From: an uncultured Ruminococcus sp.
GTDB taxonomy: Bacteria > Bacillota > Clostridia > Oscillospirales > Ruminococcaceae
Assembly: GCA_946621745.1 (NCBI GenBank)
Contig: CAMOOV010000003.1
Coordinates: 1 to 39,294 of the forward strand
Direction: 5' to 3'
DNA length: 39,294 nt
In this document: piece by piece, positions 14,458 through 22,472 of the stretch
Position numbering within the stretch: the first letter of the stretch is position 1
Layout of the letters: every line of letters begins with the position of its first letter
Made by a program: the position numbers and the translations under genes
The notes under the pieces: generated by a model
Database searches by the model: none
Told to the model about the DNA's origin: nothing
Seen by the model: only the letters and a program-made list of their open reading frames with translations

Positions 14458-16503
14458 TTACAGAGACAGCACCAGATTCACCAGAATGCACAGCGATCCG
14501 CCGATCAGGACCGGCAGCAGAAATGCTGTGAATGTCCAGCGCCGGCTTCCGGTTTCCTTATAGATCGTCAGCAAGGTCGTAGCGCAGGGGGCATGAAACA
14601 GTGTAAAAATCAGAAAACAGATCGCTGTTGATATCGTCCAGCCGTGTGCGGTCAGGAGTATGCCGAGCGATTCGATCGAACCGTAATCCGTCAGTGCCGA
14701 ACTGCCGAGATATGCCGTTACTGCGACCGGCAGAACAATCTCATTTGCAGGCAGTCCGAGGATAAACGCAAGAAGCAATACGCCGTCCAGACCGAGCAGC
14801 GTACCGGCAGGTGAGAGCAGTCCGGCGATCTGCTGAAGAACCGTCTCCCCGCCGATATGCAGATTTGCAAGAATCCAGATCAGCAGGCTGACAGGTGCAG
14901 CGGTCATGACAGCTCTGCCGAGGACAAAAACAGTGCGGTCAAGCACGGATCTGACAATCACCTGTCCGAACTGCGGCCGGCGGATCGGCGGCAGCTCCAG
15001 GATGAATGAGGACGGTTCCCCGCGCAGAACAGTCCGGCCGAGCAGCGCCGAGGCCGCAAATGTCATGCAGATGCTCAGGAGAATGAGCGCAGTCATAATG
15101 CAGGCTGAACGGAACGGCGCAGCGCTGTCTGTCCCTGCGAAAAAGACTGTGATAATCGCAAGCAGCGCCGGAAATCTGCCGTTGCAGGGGACGAGCGCAT
15201 TCGTTAGGATCGCGATGAGCCGTTCGCGGCGGCTCGCGATGATGCGGCATTCCGTCACACCGACCGCATTGCAGCCAAAGCCCATTGTCATCGTCAAGGC
15301 CTGTTTGCCGCAGGCCTTACAATGCGCGCAGCAGCGGTCAAGATTGAACGCAATGCGCGGCAGAATCCCGGCATCCTCCAGCAGCGTGAACAGCGGAAAG
15401 AAGATCGCCATCGGCGGGAGCATCACCGAAATGACCCAGCCGGTACCGCGCAGCATCCCGTCAATCAGTGCGCCGGAAAGCCAAGCCGGACAGTGCAGTG
15501 TATCTGCGAGCTGATTTGCGCCGCGGCAGAGCGCTGAAAAACCTTTCGCAAGCCATTCGGAGGGGAGGTTTGCGCCCGCCATTGTCAGCCAGAAAACCAG
15601 TAGGAGCAATCCGAGCATCATCGGATAGCGCAGCCAGGAGGCACAGAGCAGCTTGTCAAAGCGGATATCACGCTGATACGCGCTTTTTGGCGCATTTACA
15701 CATTCGCTGCATATTGTCTCAGCCTGTCGGATGCGTTCCGCTGCGGACATTGCGGGATGCACTTGCACTGAATCGGCAGCGGCCTGCTCTGCGGCAGCAT
15801 CCAGCAAAGCACCAAGCGTTTTTCGTTTCTTTGCAGTGATACCGATGACCGGAATTCCGAGCATCTGCGACATTTTCTCTGTATCAATGCTGATTTTTCG
15901 CTGCTTTGCTTCGTCCATGAGATTGAGGCAGAGTACCGTGTGCGGCTGTACGGGCAGAAGCTCAAGCAGCAGCATGATCCCGCGCACCGGACCGGACGCA
16001 TCACAAACAACAATCAGGCAGTCGTGCGGCACTTCGCGAATAACCTTACACGCCGCCGCTTCCTCGGCAGTATCGGAATGCGCAGCGTAAGTACCGGGCG
16101 TGTCGATCAGCCGGATCTGCGTATCGCGGTACCGGAAGCTGCCCTCCGCACTGCTGACCGTCTTGCCGCACCAGTTTCCGGTATGCTGTTTGAGACCGGT
16201 GAGGGCGTTGAATACCGTGCTTTTTCCGACATTCGGATTTCCTGCGAGCAGATAGGTTTTCTGTCCGCCTGTCAGAGAAATATATATCTGCGAACAGCTC
16301 TCACGCCGCAGTGCGAGTACGGCGCCGTGTATTGCAAATGCGACCGGAGAGCCGCCGCTGCCGCGCATCCGTACCTCAAGCGCTGCACCCGGAATAATGC
16401 CGAGCTGTGATAAGCGTTCGGTCTCGGCGCTGTCCGCCTTAATCTCAGCAATGATGCCGCAGGCACCGGGTCTCAATTCTGAGAGTGGGATTGACGCATT
16501 CAA
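14458..16503 (-). CDS. feoB: ferrous iron transporter, FeoA-FeoB fusion
   Basis: The protein has 681 residues. Residues 1-78 are a FeoA-like SH3 domain (IPLSELRPGACGIIAEI; then GIIPGAALEVRMRG). FeoB begins at about 82 with the GTPase motifs GNPNVGKST (88-96), DTPG (134-137) and NLMD (194-197). From about residue 290 the sequence is a polytopic membrane domain with Gate-like Cys-containing stretches (GFGCNAVGVTECRI and ALVPCNGRFPALLAI). It imports Fe2+ across the cytoplasmic membrane. The start is TTG at 16503; AAAGGG for ribosome binding lies about 10 nt upstream, inside the 3' arm of a strong hairpin. No promoter lies between it and the decarboxylase gene upstream. Confidence 0.93.
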   Translation of the reverse strand: MNASIPLSELRPGACGIIAEIKADSAETERLSQLGIIPGAALEVRMRGSGGSPVAFAIHGAVLALRRESCSQIYISLTGGQKTYLLAGNPNVGKSTVFNALTGLKQHTGNWCGKTVSSAEGSFRYRDTQIRLIDTPGTYAAHSDTAEEAAACKVIREVPHDCLIVVCDASGPVRGIMLLLELLPVQPHTVLCLNLMDEAKQRKISIDTEKMSQMLGIPVIGITAKKRKTLGALLDAAAEQAAADSVQVHPAMSAAERIRQAETICSECVNAPKSAYQRDIRFDKLLCASWLRYPMMLGLLLLVFWLTMAGANLPSEWLAKGFSALCRGANQLADTLHCPAWLSGALIDGMLRGTGWVISVMLPPMAIFFPLFTLLEDAGILPRIAFNLDRCCAHCKACGKQALTMTMGFGCNAVGVTECRIIASRRERLIAILTNALVPCNGRFPALLAIITVFFAGTDSAAPFRSACIMTALILLSICMTFAASALLGRTVLRGEPSSFILELPPIRRPQFGQVIVRSVLDRTVFVLGRAVMTAAPVSLLIWILANLHIGGETVLQQIAGLLSPAGTLLGLDGVLLLAFILGLPANEIVLPVAVTAYLGSSALTDYGSIESLGILLTAHGWTISTAICFLIFTLFHAPCATTLLTIYKETGSRRWTFTAFLLPVLIGGSLCILVNLVLSL

Positions 16504-16549
16504 AAAATCACCCTTTCATATGCTTCTTGTTACAGCATATGAAAGGGTG
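16502..16549 (-). terminator. terminator or attenuator between nspC and feoAB
   Basis: A perfect 15 bp hairpin has arms CACCCTTTCATATGC and GCATATGAAAGGGTG (16509-16549) with an 11 nt loop, followed on the minus strand by six T residues. The same 3' arm contains the only likely ribosome binding site of feoAB, and the T run ends at its TTG start, so the structure can both stop transcription and block translation. Confidence 0.8.
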
Positions 16550-16563
16550 CGCGTTTCCGTGAT

Positions 16564-17685
16564 TCAGAAGCGGTTTTTGTAGTCGGAGAAATGATAGCTC
16601 CGGAGCAGCCGGCAGTCTCCGTCCGGCTCCCGGACTGCCACCGCCGGCATCGGCATTCCGGTATACATCCGCGCCTTTGAGACCGTATTGATCGCCATAT
16701 CGCGGAAAACCAGACGCTCACCGATTTGCAGCTTATGGTCAAAGGAATAATCCCCGAAGATATCCTCCGGCAGGCAGCTTCTTCCGCCGAGCCGGTAGTT
16801 ATAGGGGAGGACGCCGTGCTTGTCCGCACCGATCAGCGGCGGACGGTATTGCAGCTCGGTGATATCCGGCGCATGGCAGACCGCCGATGCATCAAGGATT
16901 GCAATGGGAATCCCGTTTTCGATGATGTCAACGACTGTGGTGACGAAATATCCTGCCTCCCAGACGATCGCCTCGCCGGGTTCGAGATAGACCTTCAGGC
17001 CAAAGGTTTTTTGCAGCATGGCGATTGTTTCTTCGAGCTTTTCGATCTGATAGCCCTCGCGGGTGATATGATGACCGCCGCCGAGATTGATCCATTCCAG
17101 CTCAGGCAGCAGCATCCCGAATTTGTCGATGACAGCTTTCGTCAGACGGACAAGCGCATCTGAATTCTGCTCATAAAGTGCATGGACATGAATGCCGGAG
17201 ATCATGCGGCGGCATTCGGGCGTGAGCTGCGCAAGTGTCGTACCGAGACGGGAATACGGCGCGCAGGGATCGAAGGCATCCAGCTGCTGCGAGAGATATT
17301 CCGGATTGATGCGCAGACCGACCGCGCAGCCGTTTTCACGGGCGAGAGCGCCGTAGCGAAGGAGCTGCGAGGGCGAATTGAACACAATATGATCGCAGAT
17401 CTTGACCAGCTCGCCGATCTCCTCCGGCAGATAGGCAGTCTGATAAACATGATTCTCGCCGCGGAAGAACAGATGAGCAAGCTGCGCTTCATAAGCGGAG
17501 CAGGATGCAGCGCCGTCCAGATAGCGCGAGATCATGGAATAAAACGGATAAGACGAAAACGCTTTTTGTGCAAAGAGGATATGACAGCAGGTGCGCTGAC
17601 GCAGTTCATCGAGCATCATCAGATTGGATTTCAGTTTTGCCTGATCCATCAGATAGCAGGGTGAGGGGAGAGCCGATTCGAGCAT
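16564..17685 (-). CDS. nspC: carboxynorspermidine/carboxyspermidine decarboxylase
   Basis: The protein has 373 residues, normal for NspC. It is a fold III PLP enzyme like alanine racemase and DAP decarboxylase. FAQKAFS (residues 38-44) contains the PLP-binding Lys. HVHALYEQNS, WINLGGGHHITREGY and LEPGEAIVWEAGY are typical of the family and place the PLP phosphate loop and the conserved Glu. It removes CO2 from carboxy(nor)spermidine in the alternative spermidine pathway. The partner dehydrogenase is not in this window. AAAGGAG lies 8 nt before ATG 17685. Confidence 0.9.
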   Translation of the reverse strand: MLESALPSPCYLMDQAKLKSNLMMLDELRQRTCCHILFAQKAFSSYPFYSMISRYLDGAASCSAYEAQLAHLFFRGENHVYQTAYLPEEIGELVKICDHIVFNSPSQLLRYGALARENGCAVGLRINPEYLSQQLDAFDPCAPYSRLGTTLAQLTPECRRMISGIHVHALYEQNSDALVRLTKAVIDKFGMLLPELEWINLGGGHHITREGYQIEKLEETIAMLQKTFGLKVYLEPGEAIVWEAGYFVTTVVDIIENGIPIAILDASAVCHAPDITELQYRPPLIGADKHGVLPYNYRLGGRSCLPEDIFGDYSFDHKLQIGERLVFRDMAINTVSKARMYTGMPMPAVAVREPDGDCRLLRSYHFSDYKNRF

Positions 17686-17728
17686 GGTCTATCACTCCTT
17701 TGTATGATGTCAATACTATTCATCATAC

Positions 17729-17757
17729 AGTATAACATATTTCAGCGAAATTTGCAA
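17729..17757 (-). promoter_or_regulatory. promoter of nspC
   Basis: On the minus strand, TTGCAA (17752-17757), 17 bp and TATACT (17729-17734). From 17758 to 17960 I see no gene. Confidence 0.6.
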
Positions 17758-17960
17758 GTACTGTCAACAAGGAAGATTGTATATTATCTGAAAAAAGGAA
17801 TTATAATCAACGCGAATCCGGATATCAGTCAGCCCGCCCGGAAACGGCGGCGATACGGTTTGCAAGTGTATATAAGCATATATTTCAGCTAATAATAGCA
17901 ATGGCTTTTTGATGCAATCTGTATGAAATGCCGGAATCCGGCGAAATGAATGTGAAAATC

Positions 17961-17989
17961 TTGACAAATCCGGCTCACCGTGTTATAAT
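17961..17989 (+). promoter_or_regulatory. strong promoter of the structured leader
   Basis: TTGACA (17961-17966), 17 bp and TATAAT (17984-17989): both boxes are perfect consensus. Transcription should begin near 17996. Confidence 0.8.
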
Positions 17990-17995
17990 AGGCAC

Positions 17996-18193
17996 ATCAA
18001 GATTCTGAAAGCAGGATCAGAAAGGAAGTTTTTCCGATGAACGCATTTGCACTGCTCGCGCTTCGACTTACGGTCTTGGCTGATTGCTTAAGGCCTGCTT
18101 CGTCATGCACGGGCGTTTTTTGAGAAAATCGGAAAAACGAAAACCATGCGGAAAAATGACGGTGTGAGGCTTTGAGCTTCACACCGTTTTTTT
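17996..18193 (+). ncRNA. candidate structured leader or stand-alone small RNA of about 200 nt
   Basis: This transcript starts at a consensus promoter and ends at a strong terminator. GTTTTTCCGAT (18028-18038) and ATCGGAAAAAC (18128-18138) are perfect complements of 11 bp that close a domain of about 110 nt. Inside, AACGC (18040-18044) can pair with GCGTT (18113-18117). A 28-codon reading frame with a GGAAG site (18037-18123) lies within the domain, but its start would be buried in the helix. The whole may be an attenuating leader for the gene at 18224 or an independent RNA; its size and closed shape would also suit a 6S RNA, which I cannot confirm. Confidence 0.5.
18160..18193 (+). terminator. 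intrinsic terminator in front of the ligase fusion gene
   Basis: CGGTGTGAGGC (18160-18170) pairs with GCTTCACACCG (18176-18186) with one G-U pair, then seven T residues. It sits only 30 nt before the start codon at 18224, and I see no second promoter in between. Confidence 0.8.
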
Positions 18194-18223
18194 GCGTATA
18201 AAGCCGATACTGGAGGTATCACT

Positions 18224-20749
18224 ATGAAAATCTGTTTCTCTACACTGGGCTGTCCGGATTTTGAATGGCCGGATGTCTACTCCATGGCAAAGGATCTGGG
18301 CTTTGACGGCATTGAGCTGCGCTCTTACGGCATTCCCGCAGATCCTTACCGCTCGAAGCCCTTTACCGGTGCGCAGCTCCCGAAGACCGCAGCGAAGCTC
18401 CGCTCGCTCGGACTGGAGATCCCGTGCATCAGCTCCAACTGCTGCCTGAATGAAAAGGACAACGAGGAGCAGAACCGCAAGGAGCTGCGGGCAGTTATGG
18501 AGCTGGCTCATGCCCTCGGCGCACCGTATGTGCGTGTGCTGGGTGACCGCTACTCTGAGGTGACAGGCGAGGTTGACGACGCATATGTGGCATCTGTACT
18601 GACATCGCTGATTCCCGAAGCGGAGGAGGCAGGCGTGACGCTTCTGGTTGAAACAAACGGCGTATTCAGCAACACCAAGCGTCTGAAGGCGCTGCTGGAT
18701 CAGATCGGCAGCATCCGCGTTGCGGCCGTCTGGGATATGCATCATCCCTATCGCTACGGCGGCGAATCGCCGGAGCAGACCGTCGCGAATCTCGGCAATT
18801 ATATCAAATTCGTCCAGACAAAGGACAGCTCCTTTACGAACGGCATTCTCCGCTATGAGCTGATGGGCAGAGGCGATCTGCCGCTCGACGATATGATGGC
18901 GGCGCTCGGCAGCATCAATTATACCGGCTTTGTTTCGCTGGAATGGGTCAAGCGCTGGATGCCGGAGCTGTCGGATGCAGGCATTGTGTTCCCGCAGTTC
19001 GCGGATTACATGAGCCGCTACCGCACCAAGTATAAGCATGAATTGCAGGTCAGCAACCGCGGCACCGGTTATTATCCGTGGCCGAAGGAGCGCCTCATCA
19101 ACTATACATTCCCGGATGTGCTCGACCGCATCTGCGAGCAGTTCCCGAATCAGTATGCATTCCGCTACACCGAGCTGGATTATTCGCGCACCTATCCGCA
19201 GTTCCGCGACGATGTGGACACCTTTGCCCGCGCACTGATTGCAATGGGCGTCAGCGCAGGCGACAAGGTTGCAATCTGGGCGACCAATGTGCCGGCATGG
19301 TTTATCACCTTCTGGGCAACGACCAAGATCGGCGCGGTGCTGGTCACATTCAACACCGGCAACAAGATCCACGAGACGGAATATGTCCTCAAGCAGTCCG
19401 ATACGCATACGCTGGTCATGATTGACGGCTACAAGGGCACGGACTACAATGACATCATGCGCAAGCTGATCCCGGAGCTGGCGGATTCCGAGCCGGGCTG
19501 CCTGCATTCGGAGAAATTCCCGTTCCTGCGCAATGTCATTACGATTGAGAGCCGTCAGCCGGGCTGCTTCACATGGGATGAGGCCGTTGCGAAGTATACG
19601 GAGGTGCCGCTGACCGAGGTCGAGCGCCGCAGACGCAATATCAAAAAGGATGATGTTGCAAATATGCAGTATACCTCCGGTACGACCGGCTTCCCGAAGG
19701 GCGTCATGCTGACACATTATAATGTCGTCAATAACGGCAAGGCGATCGGTGACTGCATGGATCTCTCGACCGAGGACAGAATGATGATTCAGGTGCCGAT
19801 GTTCCACTGCTTCGGCATGGTTCTGGCGATGACTGCTTCTGTCACGCACGGCGTTACGATGTCCCCGATCACGGCATTCTCGCCGCGCAAGGGTCTGGAC
19901 TGCATCAACCGCGAGAAGATCACCTGCTTCCACGGCGTTCCGACGATGTTCATTGCAATGCTCGGTCATGAGAACTTCGCTAAGACCGATTTCTCTCACA
20001 TGAGAACCGGTATCATGGCCGGATCGCCCTGCCCGATCAAGACCATGCAGGAGGTCATCGAAAAGATGCATATGCCGGAAATCTGCATTACCTACGGTCA
20101 GACCGAGGCATCTCCCGCAACGACCATGTCCAAGACAACGGATTCGATCGAAGCCCGCGTGAATACGGTCGGCGGCCCGATCTTCGGCGTTGAATGCAAG
20201 ATCGTCGATCCGGAGACCGGCGAGGAGGTTCCGGACGGCGTGGACGGCGAATTCTGCGCCCGCGGCTACAATATCATGAAGGGCTATTACAAGATGCCCG
20301 AAGCAACGGCGGCTGTCATCGACGAGGACGGCTGGCTGCATTCCGGCGACCTCGCCCGCAGACTGCCGGAGAGCGGCTATTTCAAGATCACCGGCCGCAT
20401 CAAGGATATGATCATCCGCGGCGGCGAGAATCTCTATCCGAAGGAGATCGAGGACTTTATCTATACGCATCCGGATGTCCGCGATGTGCAGGTCATCGGT
20501 GTGCCGGATAAGCAGTACGGCGAGGAGGCAATGGCCTGTGTCATCCGTCAGGAGGGTGCGACCTGCACCGAGGATGATATCAAGGAATATGTCCGCACAC
20601 ATATGGACAAGACAAAGGTTCCGCGCTATGTGCGCTTTGTCGATGCATTCCCGATGAATGCGGCAGGCAAGATCCTGAAATACAAGATGCGCGAGGAAGC
20701 GGTCGATTACCTCAACCTCCACGAAGCAAATAACATTGTCACTGCATAA
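18224..20749 (+). CDS. TIM-barrel isomerase-like domain fused to an AMP-forming acyl-CoA ligase
   Basis: The protein has 841 residues. Residues 1-265 resemble the sugar phosphate isomerase/epimerase (AP endonuclease 2) TIM barrel: MKICFSTLGCPDFEW, GFDGIELRSYG, LLVETNGVFSN and AAVWDMHHPYRYGG, with Glu, Asp and His that can bind metal. Residues 290-835 are a complete acyl-CoA synthetase: YTSGTTGFPKG ATP loop, YGQTEASP, the DEDGWLHSGD motif, GRIKDMIIRGGENLYP hinge and the catalytic Lys in NAAGKILKYKMR. The ligase activates a carboxylic acid with ATP and CoA; the substrate is unknown. GGAGG precedes ATG 18224. Codon use is continuous across the join, so this is a true fusion, not a frame error. 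The promoter and terminator upstream suggest regulated readthrough. Confidence 0.9.
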   Translation: MKICFSTLGCPDFEWPDVYSMAKDLGFDGIELRSYGIPADPYRSKPFTGAQLPKTAAKLRSLGLEIPCISSNCCLNEKDNEEQNRKELRAVMELAHALGAPYVRVLGDRYSEVTGEVDDAYVASVLTSLIPEAEEAGVTLLVETNGVFSNTKRLKALLDQIGSIRVAAVWDMHHPYRYGGESPEQTVANLGNYIKFVQTKDSSFTNGILRYELMGRGDLPLDDMMAALGSINYTGFVSLEWVKRWMPELSDAGIVFPQFADYMSRYRTKYKHELQVSNRGTGYYPWPKERLINYTFPDVLDRICEQFPNQYAFRYTELDYSRTYPQFRDDVDTFARALIAMGVSAGDKVAIWATNVPAWFITFWATTKIGAVLVTFNTGNKIHETEYVLKQSDTHTLVMIDGYKGTDYNDIMRKLIPELADSEPGCLHSEKFPFLRNVITIESRQPGCFTWDEAVAKYTEVPLTEVERRRRNIKKDDVANMQYTSGTTGFPKGVMLTHYNVVNNGKAIGDCMDLSTEDRMMIQVPMFHCFGMVLAMTASVTHGVTMSPITAFSPRKGLDCINREKITCFHGVPTMFIAMLGHENFAKTDFSHMRTGIMAGSPCPIKTMQEVIEKMHMPEICITYGQTEASPATTMSKTTDSIEARVNTVGGPIFGVECKIVDPETGEEVPDGVDGEFCARGYNIMKGYYKMPEATAAVIDEDGWLHSGDLARRLPESGYFKITGRIKDMIIRGGENLYPKEIEDFIYTHPDVRDVQVIGVPDKQYGEEAMACVIRQEGATCTEDDIKEYVRTHMDKTKVPRYVRFVDAFPMNAAGKILKYKMREEAVDYLNLHEANNIVTA

Positions 20750-20755
20750 GATACA

Positions 20756-20796
20756 GCGCCCGGCCGTTTTTGCTGAACGGTCGGGCGCTTCTATAC
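20756..20796 (+). terminator. terminator of the ligase fusion gene
   Basis: GCGCCCGGCCGT and ACGGTCGGGCGC form a 12 bp stem with one mismatched pair, starting seven bases after the stop codon and followed by TTCTAT. Confidence 0.75.
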
Positions 20797-20801
20797 TGAA
20801 A

Positions 20802-20831
20802 ACGGGATGCAGATTCTTTTCTGCATCCCGT
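20802..20831 (-). terminator. terminator of the amidase gene
   Basis: ACGGGATGCAG (20802-20812) and CTGCATCCCGT (20821-20831) are perfect 11 bp arms, followed on the minus strand by TTTCAG, just after the amidase stop codon. Confidence 0.7.
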
Positions 20832-20837
20832 CATGCT

Positions 20838-21656
20838 TTATTGCGGTGCCGCGGAATTGTAGAGTCCCTTGTCTGTCAGCAGCTCGACCATTGCCCCCGC
20901 AATCGCATCGGCGTATTCGTTGAGATGCTGGTCGAAATTCTGATTGTCGATTTCCGCTGTCATGAAGCCCATCTCGACCAGACAGCTCGGCATATTCGTA
21001 TACTGATTCACATAGTAGTTGCTGTCCTTGGATGCGGTATTGCGGAAGCCGTTCTGGATGCCGCGGCGCTTGGAAACGCCGACCTCCGTCAGCCAGTCGA
21101 GAATGTATTCCGCCATGAGCTTATCCCATGCATTGTCGCTGCCGGTATCGGACTCGATCCAGATCTCGACGCCGTTGCCCTCCTCAGCGGAATTGCGGTG
21201 CAGCGAGATGAAAAAGTCAGCGTTCGCTTCATTTGCGATATCGCATCGGTCTTGCAAACCAATGAACTCATCAGTTTCGCGTGTCATGATGATCTCAATA
21301 TCCGGATACTTCGCGAATGCTTCCTTGACGGCCATGCCCAGCCGGAGATTGTCGTCCTTTTCAAAGCGGGTGTTGGACTGATTGACCGCGCCGCCGTCGC
21401 CGCCGCCGTGACCGGGATCTATGACGATCACAAATTTTTTTTGCGTCTGCGCAGCAGGCACATCCTCGCCGCTCAAAGTTGTTTCTGCGGTAGATTCGGG
21501 GATATTCATAGATTCGACAAGGATACTGGATTCCGAAACGGACTCGCCGGTACGGTTCCGGCAGCTGACATGGATAATCAGGATCAGCAGGAAAAGCGGG
21601 CCGAATACGATCAGCACGCGATCCCAGCGGATCTTTCTTCTTTTTCGTTTTGCCAT
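20838..21656 (-). CDS. membrane-anchored N-acetylmuramoyl-L-alanine amidase
   Basis: The protein has 272 residues. A basic N-terminus (AKRKRRKIR) and one hydrophobic helix at about 14-31 anchor it in the membrane, followed by a Ser/Glu-rich linker to residue 70. Residues 75-262 are an Amidase_3 domain with the zinc ligands His in IDPGHGGGD, Glu in RFEKDDNL and His in SLHRN, and the catalytic Glu in CLVEMGFM. It cuts the bond between N-acetylmuramic acid and the stem peptide in peptidoglycan. I chose ATG 21656 because AGGAG is 5 nt upstream; the longer frame is translated repeat DNA. Its promoter lies in the tandem repeat at 21726-21754. Confidence 0.92.
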   Translation of the reverse strand: MAKRKRRKIRWDRVLIVFGPLFLLILIIHVSCRNRTGESVSESSILVESMNIPESTAETTLSGEDVPAAQTQKKFVIVIDPGHGGGDGGAVNQSNTRFEKDDNLRLGMAVKEAFAKYPDIEIIMTRETDEFIGLQDRCDIANEANADFFISLHRNSAEEGNGVEIWIESDTGSDNAWDKLMAEYILDWLTEVGVSKRRGIQNGFRNTASKDSNYYVNQYTNMPSCLVEMGFMTAEIDNQNFDQHLNEYADAIAGAMVELLTDKGLYNSAAPQ

Positions 21657-21725
21657 TTTGACTCCTATTGCACATAATCTTTCTGAAACGCGGGGGATCC
21701 CGCGCCTTTTGTCGATTGCAATTAC

Positions 21726-21754
21726 ATTATAGCATATTTTCTTGAAAAGTGCAA
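21726..21754 (-). promoter_or_regulatory. promoter of the amidase gene, carried by a repeat unit
   Basis: On the minus strand, TTGCAC (21749-21754), 17 bp and TATAAT (21726-21731). In the second repeat unit the matching -10 position reads TAGCCG, so only this copy should be active. Confidence 0.7.
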
Positions 21755-21914
21755 TGGATACCGAAAAAATAAATGCCGGATTACGCGGCATGGTCTCAAA
21801 TCGGAGGCCGGCACTGCCGGCTAGCATATTATCTTGAAAAGTGCAATGGATACCGAAAAAATAAATGCCGGATTACGCGGCATGGCCTCAAATCGGAGGC
21901 CGGCACTGCCGGCT
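21730..21914 (-). repeat. tandem pair of 92 bp promoter-bearing repeats
   Basis: Units 21730-21821 and 21822-21914 differ at only two positions that I can find. Each contains, on the minus strand, a palindrome (GCCGGCAGTGCCGGC), CTCCGATTTGAGG, a GC-rich hairpin (ATGCCG/CGGCAT), TATCCATTGCACTTTT and the promoter spacer. Related pairs lie at 29922-30022, 30110-30234 and 34948-35137. Confidence 0.85.
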
Positions 21915-21982
21915 GAGTCCTGTGAAACTCGGCCGGGATATAAATATTTTTTGTTAAATCGCTCTCATCTTCTAATTTTCGC

Positions 21983-22011
21983 TTGACAATCAGCTGAAAT
22001 TTGTGTATAAT
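21983..22011 (+). promoter_or_regulatory. promoter of the YegP-like gene
   Basis: TTGACA (21983-21988), 17 bp and TATAAT (22006-22011), perfect consensus boxes, 51 nt before the start codon. Confidence 0.8.
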
Positions 22012-22062
22012 ATTATAAACGGCGGGAAACGCCGGGAATTTGAAAAAACGGAGGATCAAATA

Positions 22063-22434
22063 ATGGGCAAGTATCTGATCAAGAAAACCAAGACCGGCAT
22101 CAAGTTCGATCTGAAGGCCGGCAACGGCGAAGTCATCGCAACATCTGAAGTTTATACGACAGAAAAGGCGTGCCGCGCAGGTATCGCCAGCGTACAGAAG
22201 AATGCTCCGATCGCAGCCGTGGAAGACCAGACCGCCGAGGGCTTTGCGAAGGAGAAGCACCCGAAGTTCGAGGTCTATAACGATAAGGCAGGTGAATTCC
22301 GTTTCCGTCTGAAAGCAACAAACGGCCAGATCATCGCGGTGAGCGAGGGCTATAAGGCACTGAGCGGCTGCCTGAACGGCATTGAATCTGTCAAAAAGAA
22401 TGCCGATTCCGATATTGTTATGCAGGATGAATAA
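22063..22434 (+). CDS. YegP-family (DUF1508) protein with two repeats
   Basis: The protein has 123 residues. Two copies of the DUF1508 fold are visible: YLIKKTKTGIKFDLKAGNGE (from residue 4) and FEVYNDKAGEFRFRLKATNG (from about 69). Each is followed by a VIATSEVY- or IIAVSEGY-type strand and a short helix with Lys and Asn. The family is small and cytoplasmic and its function is unknown; members are often abundant or stress-linked. GGAGG is 7 nt before ATG 22063. The perfect promoter suggests high expression. It is co-transcribed with the gene at 22473, 38 nt downstream. Confidence 0.88.
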   Translation: MGKYLIKKTKTGIKFDLKAGNGEVIATSEVYTTEKACRAGIASVQKNAPIAAVEDQTAEGFAKEKHPKFEVYNDKAGEFRFRLKATNGQIIAVSEGYKALSGCLNGIESVKKNADSDIVMQDE

Positions 22435-22472
22435 TCCCGAATAAAAATCTGAATTCTAGGAGGAAAAACACA

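Noticed and set aside
18179-20722. Long open frame of 847 codons on the minus strand
   Set aside because: It is the exact antisense of the ligase fusion, has no ribosome binding site, and its translation has a His/Arg/Ile-rich composition without domains.
21657-21827. N-terminal extension of the amidase frame
   Set aside because: It translates the promoter repeat. AGGAG before ATG 21656 and the membrane anchor beginning there fix the shorter start.
21730-21914. CRISPR array
   Set aside because: Only two large adjoining units without unique spacers, and no cas genes in the window.
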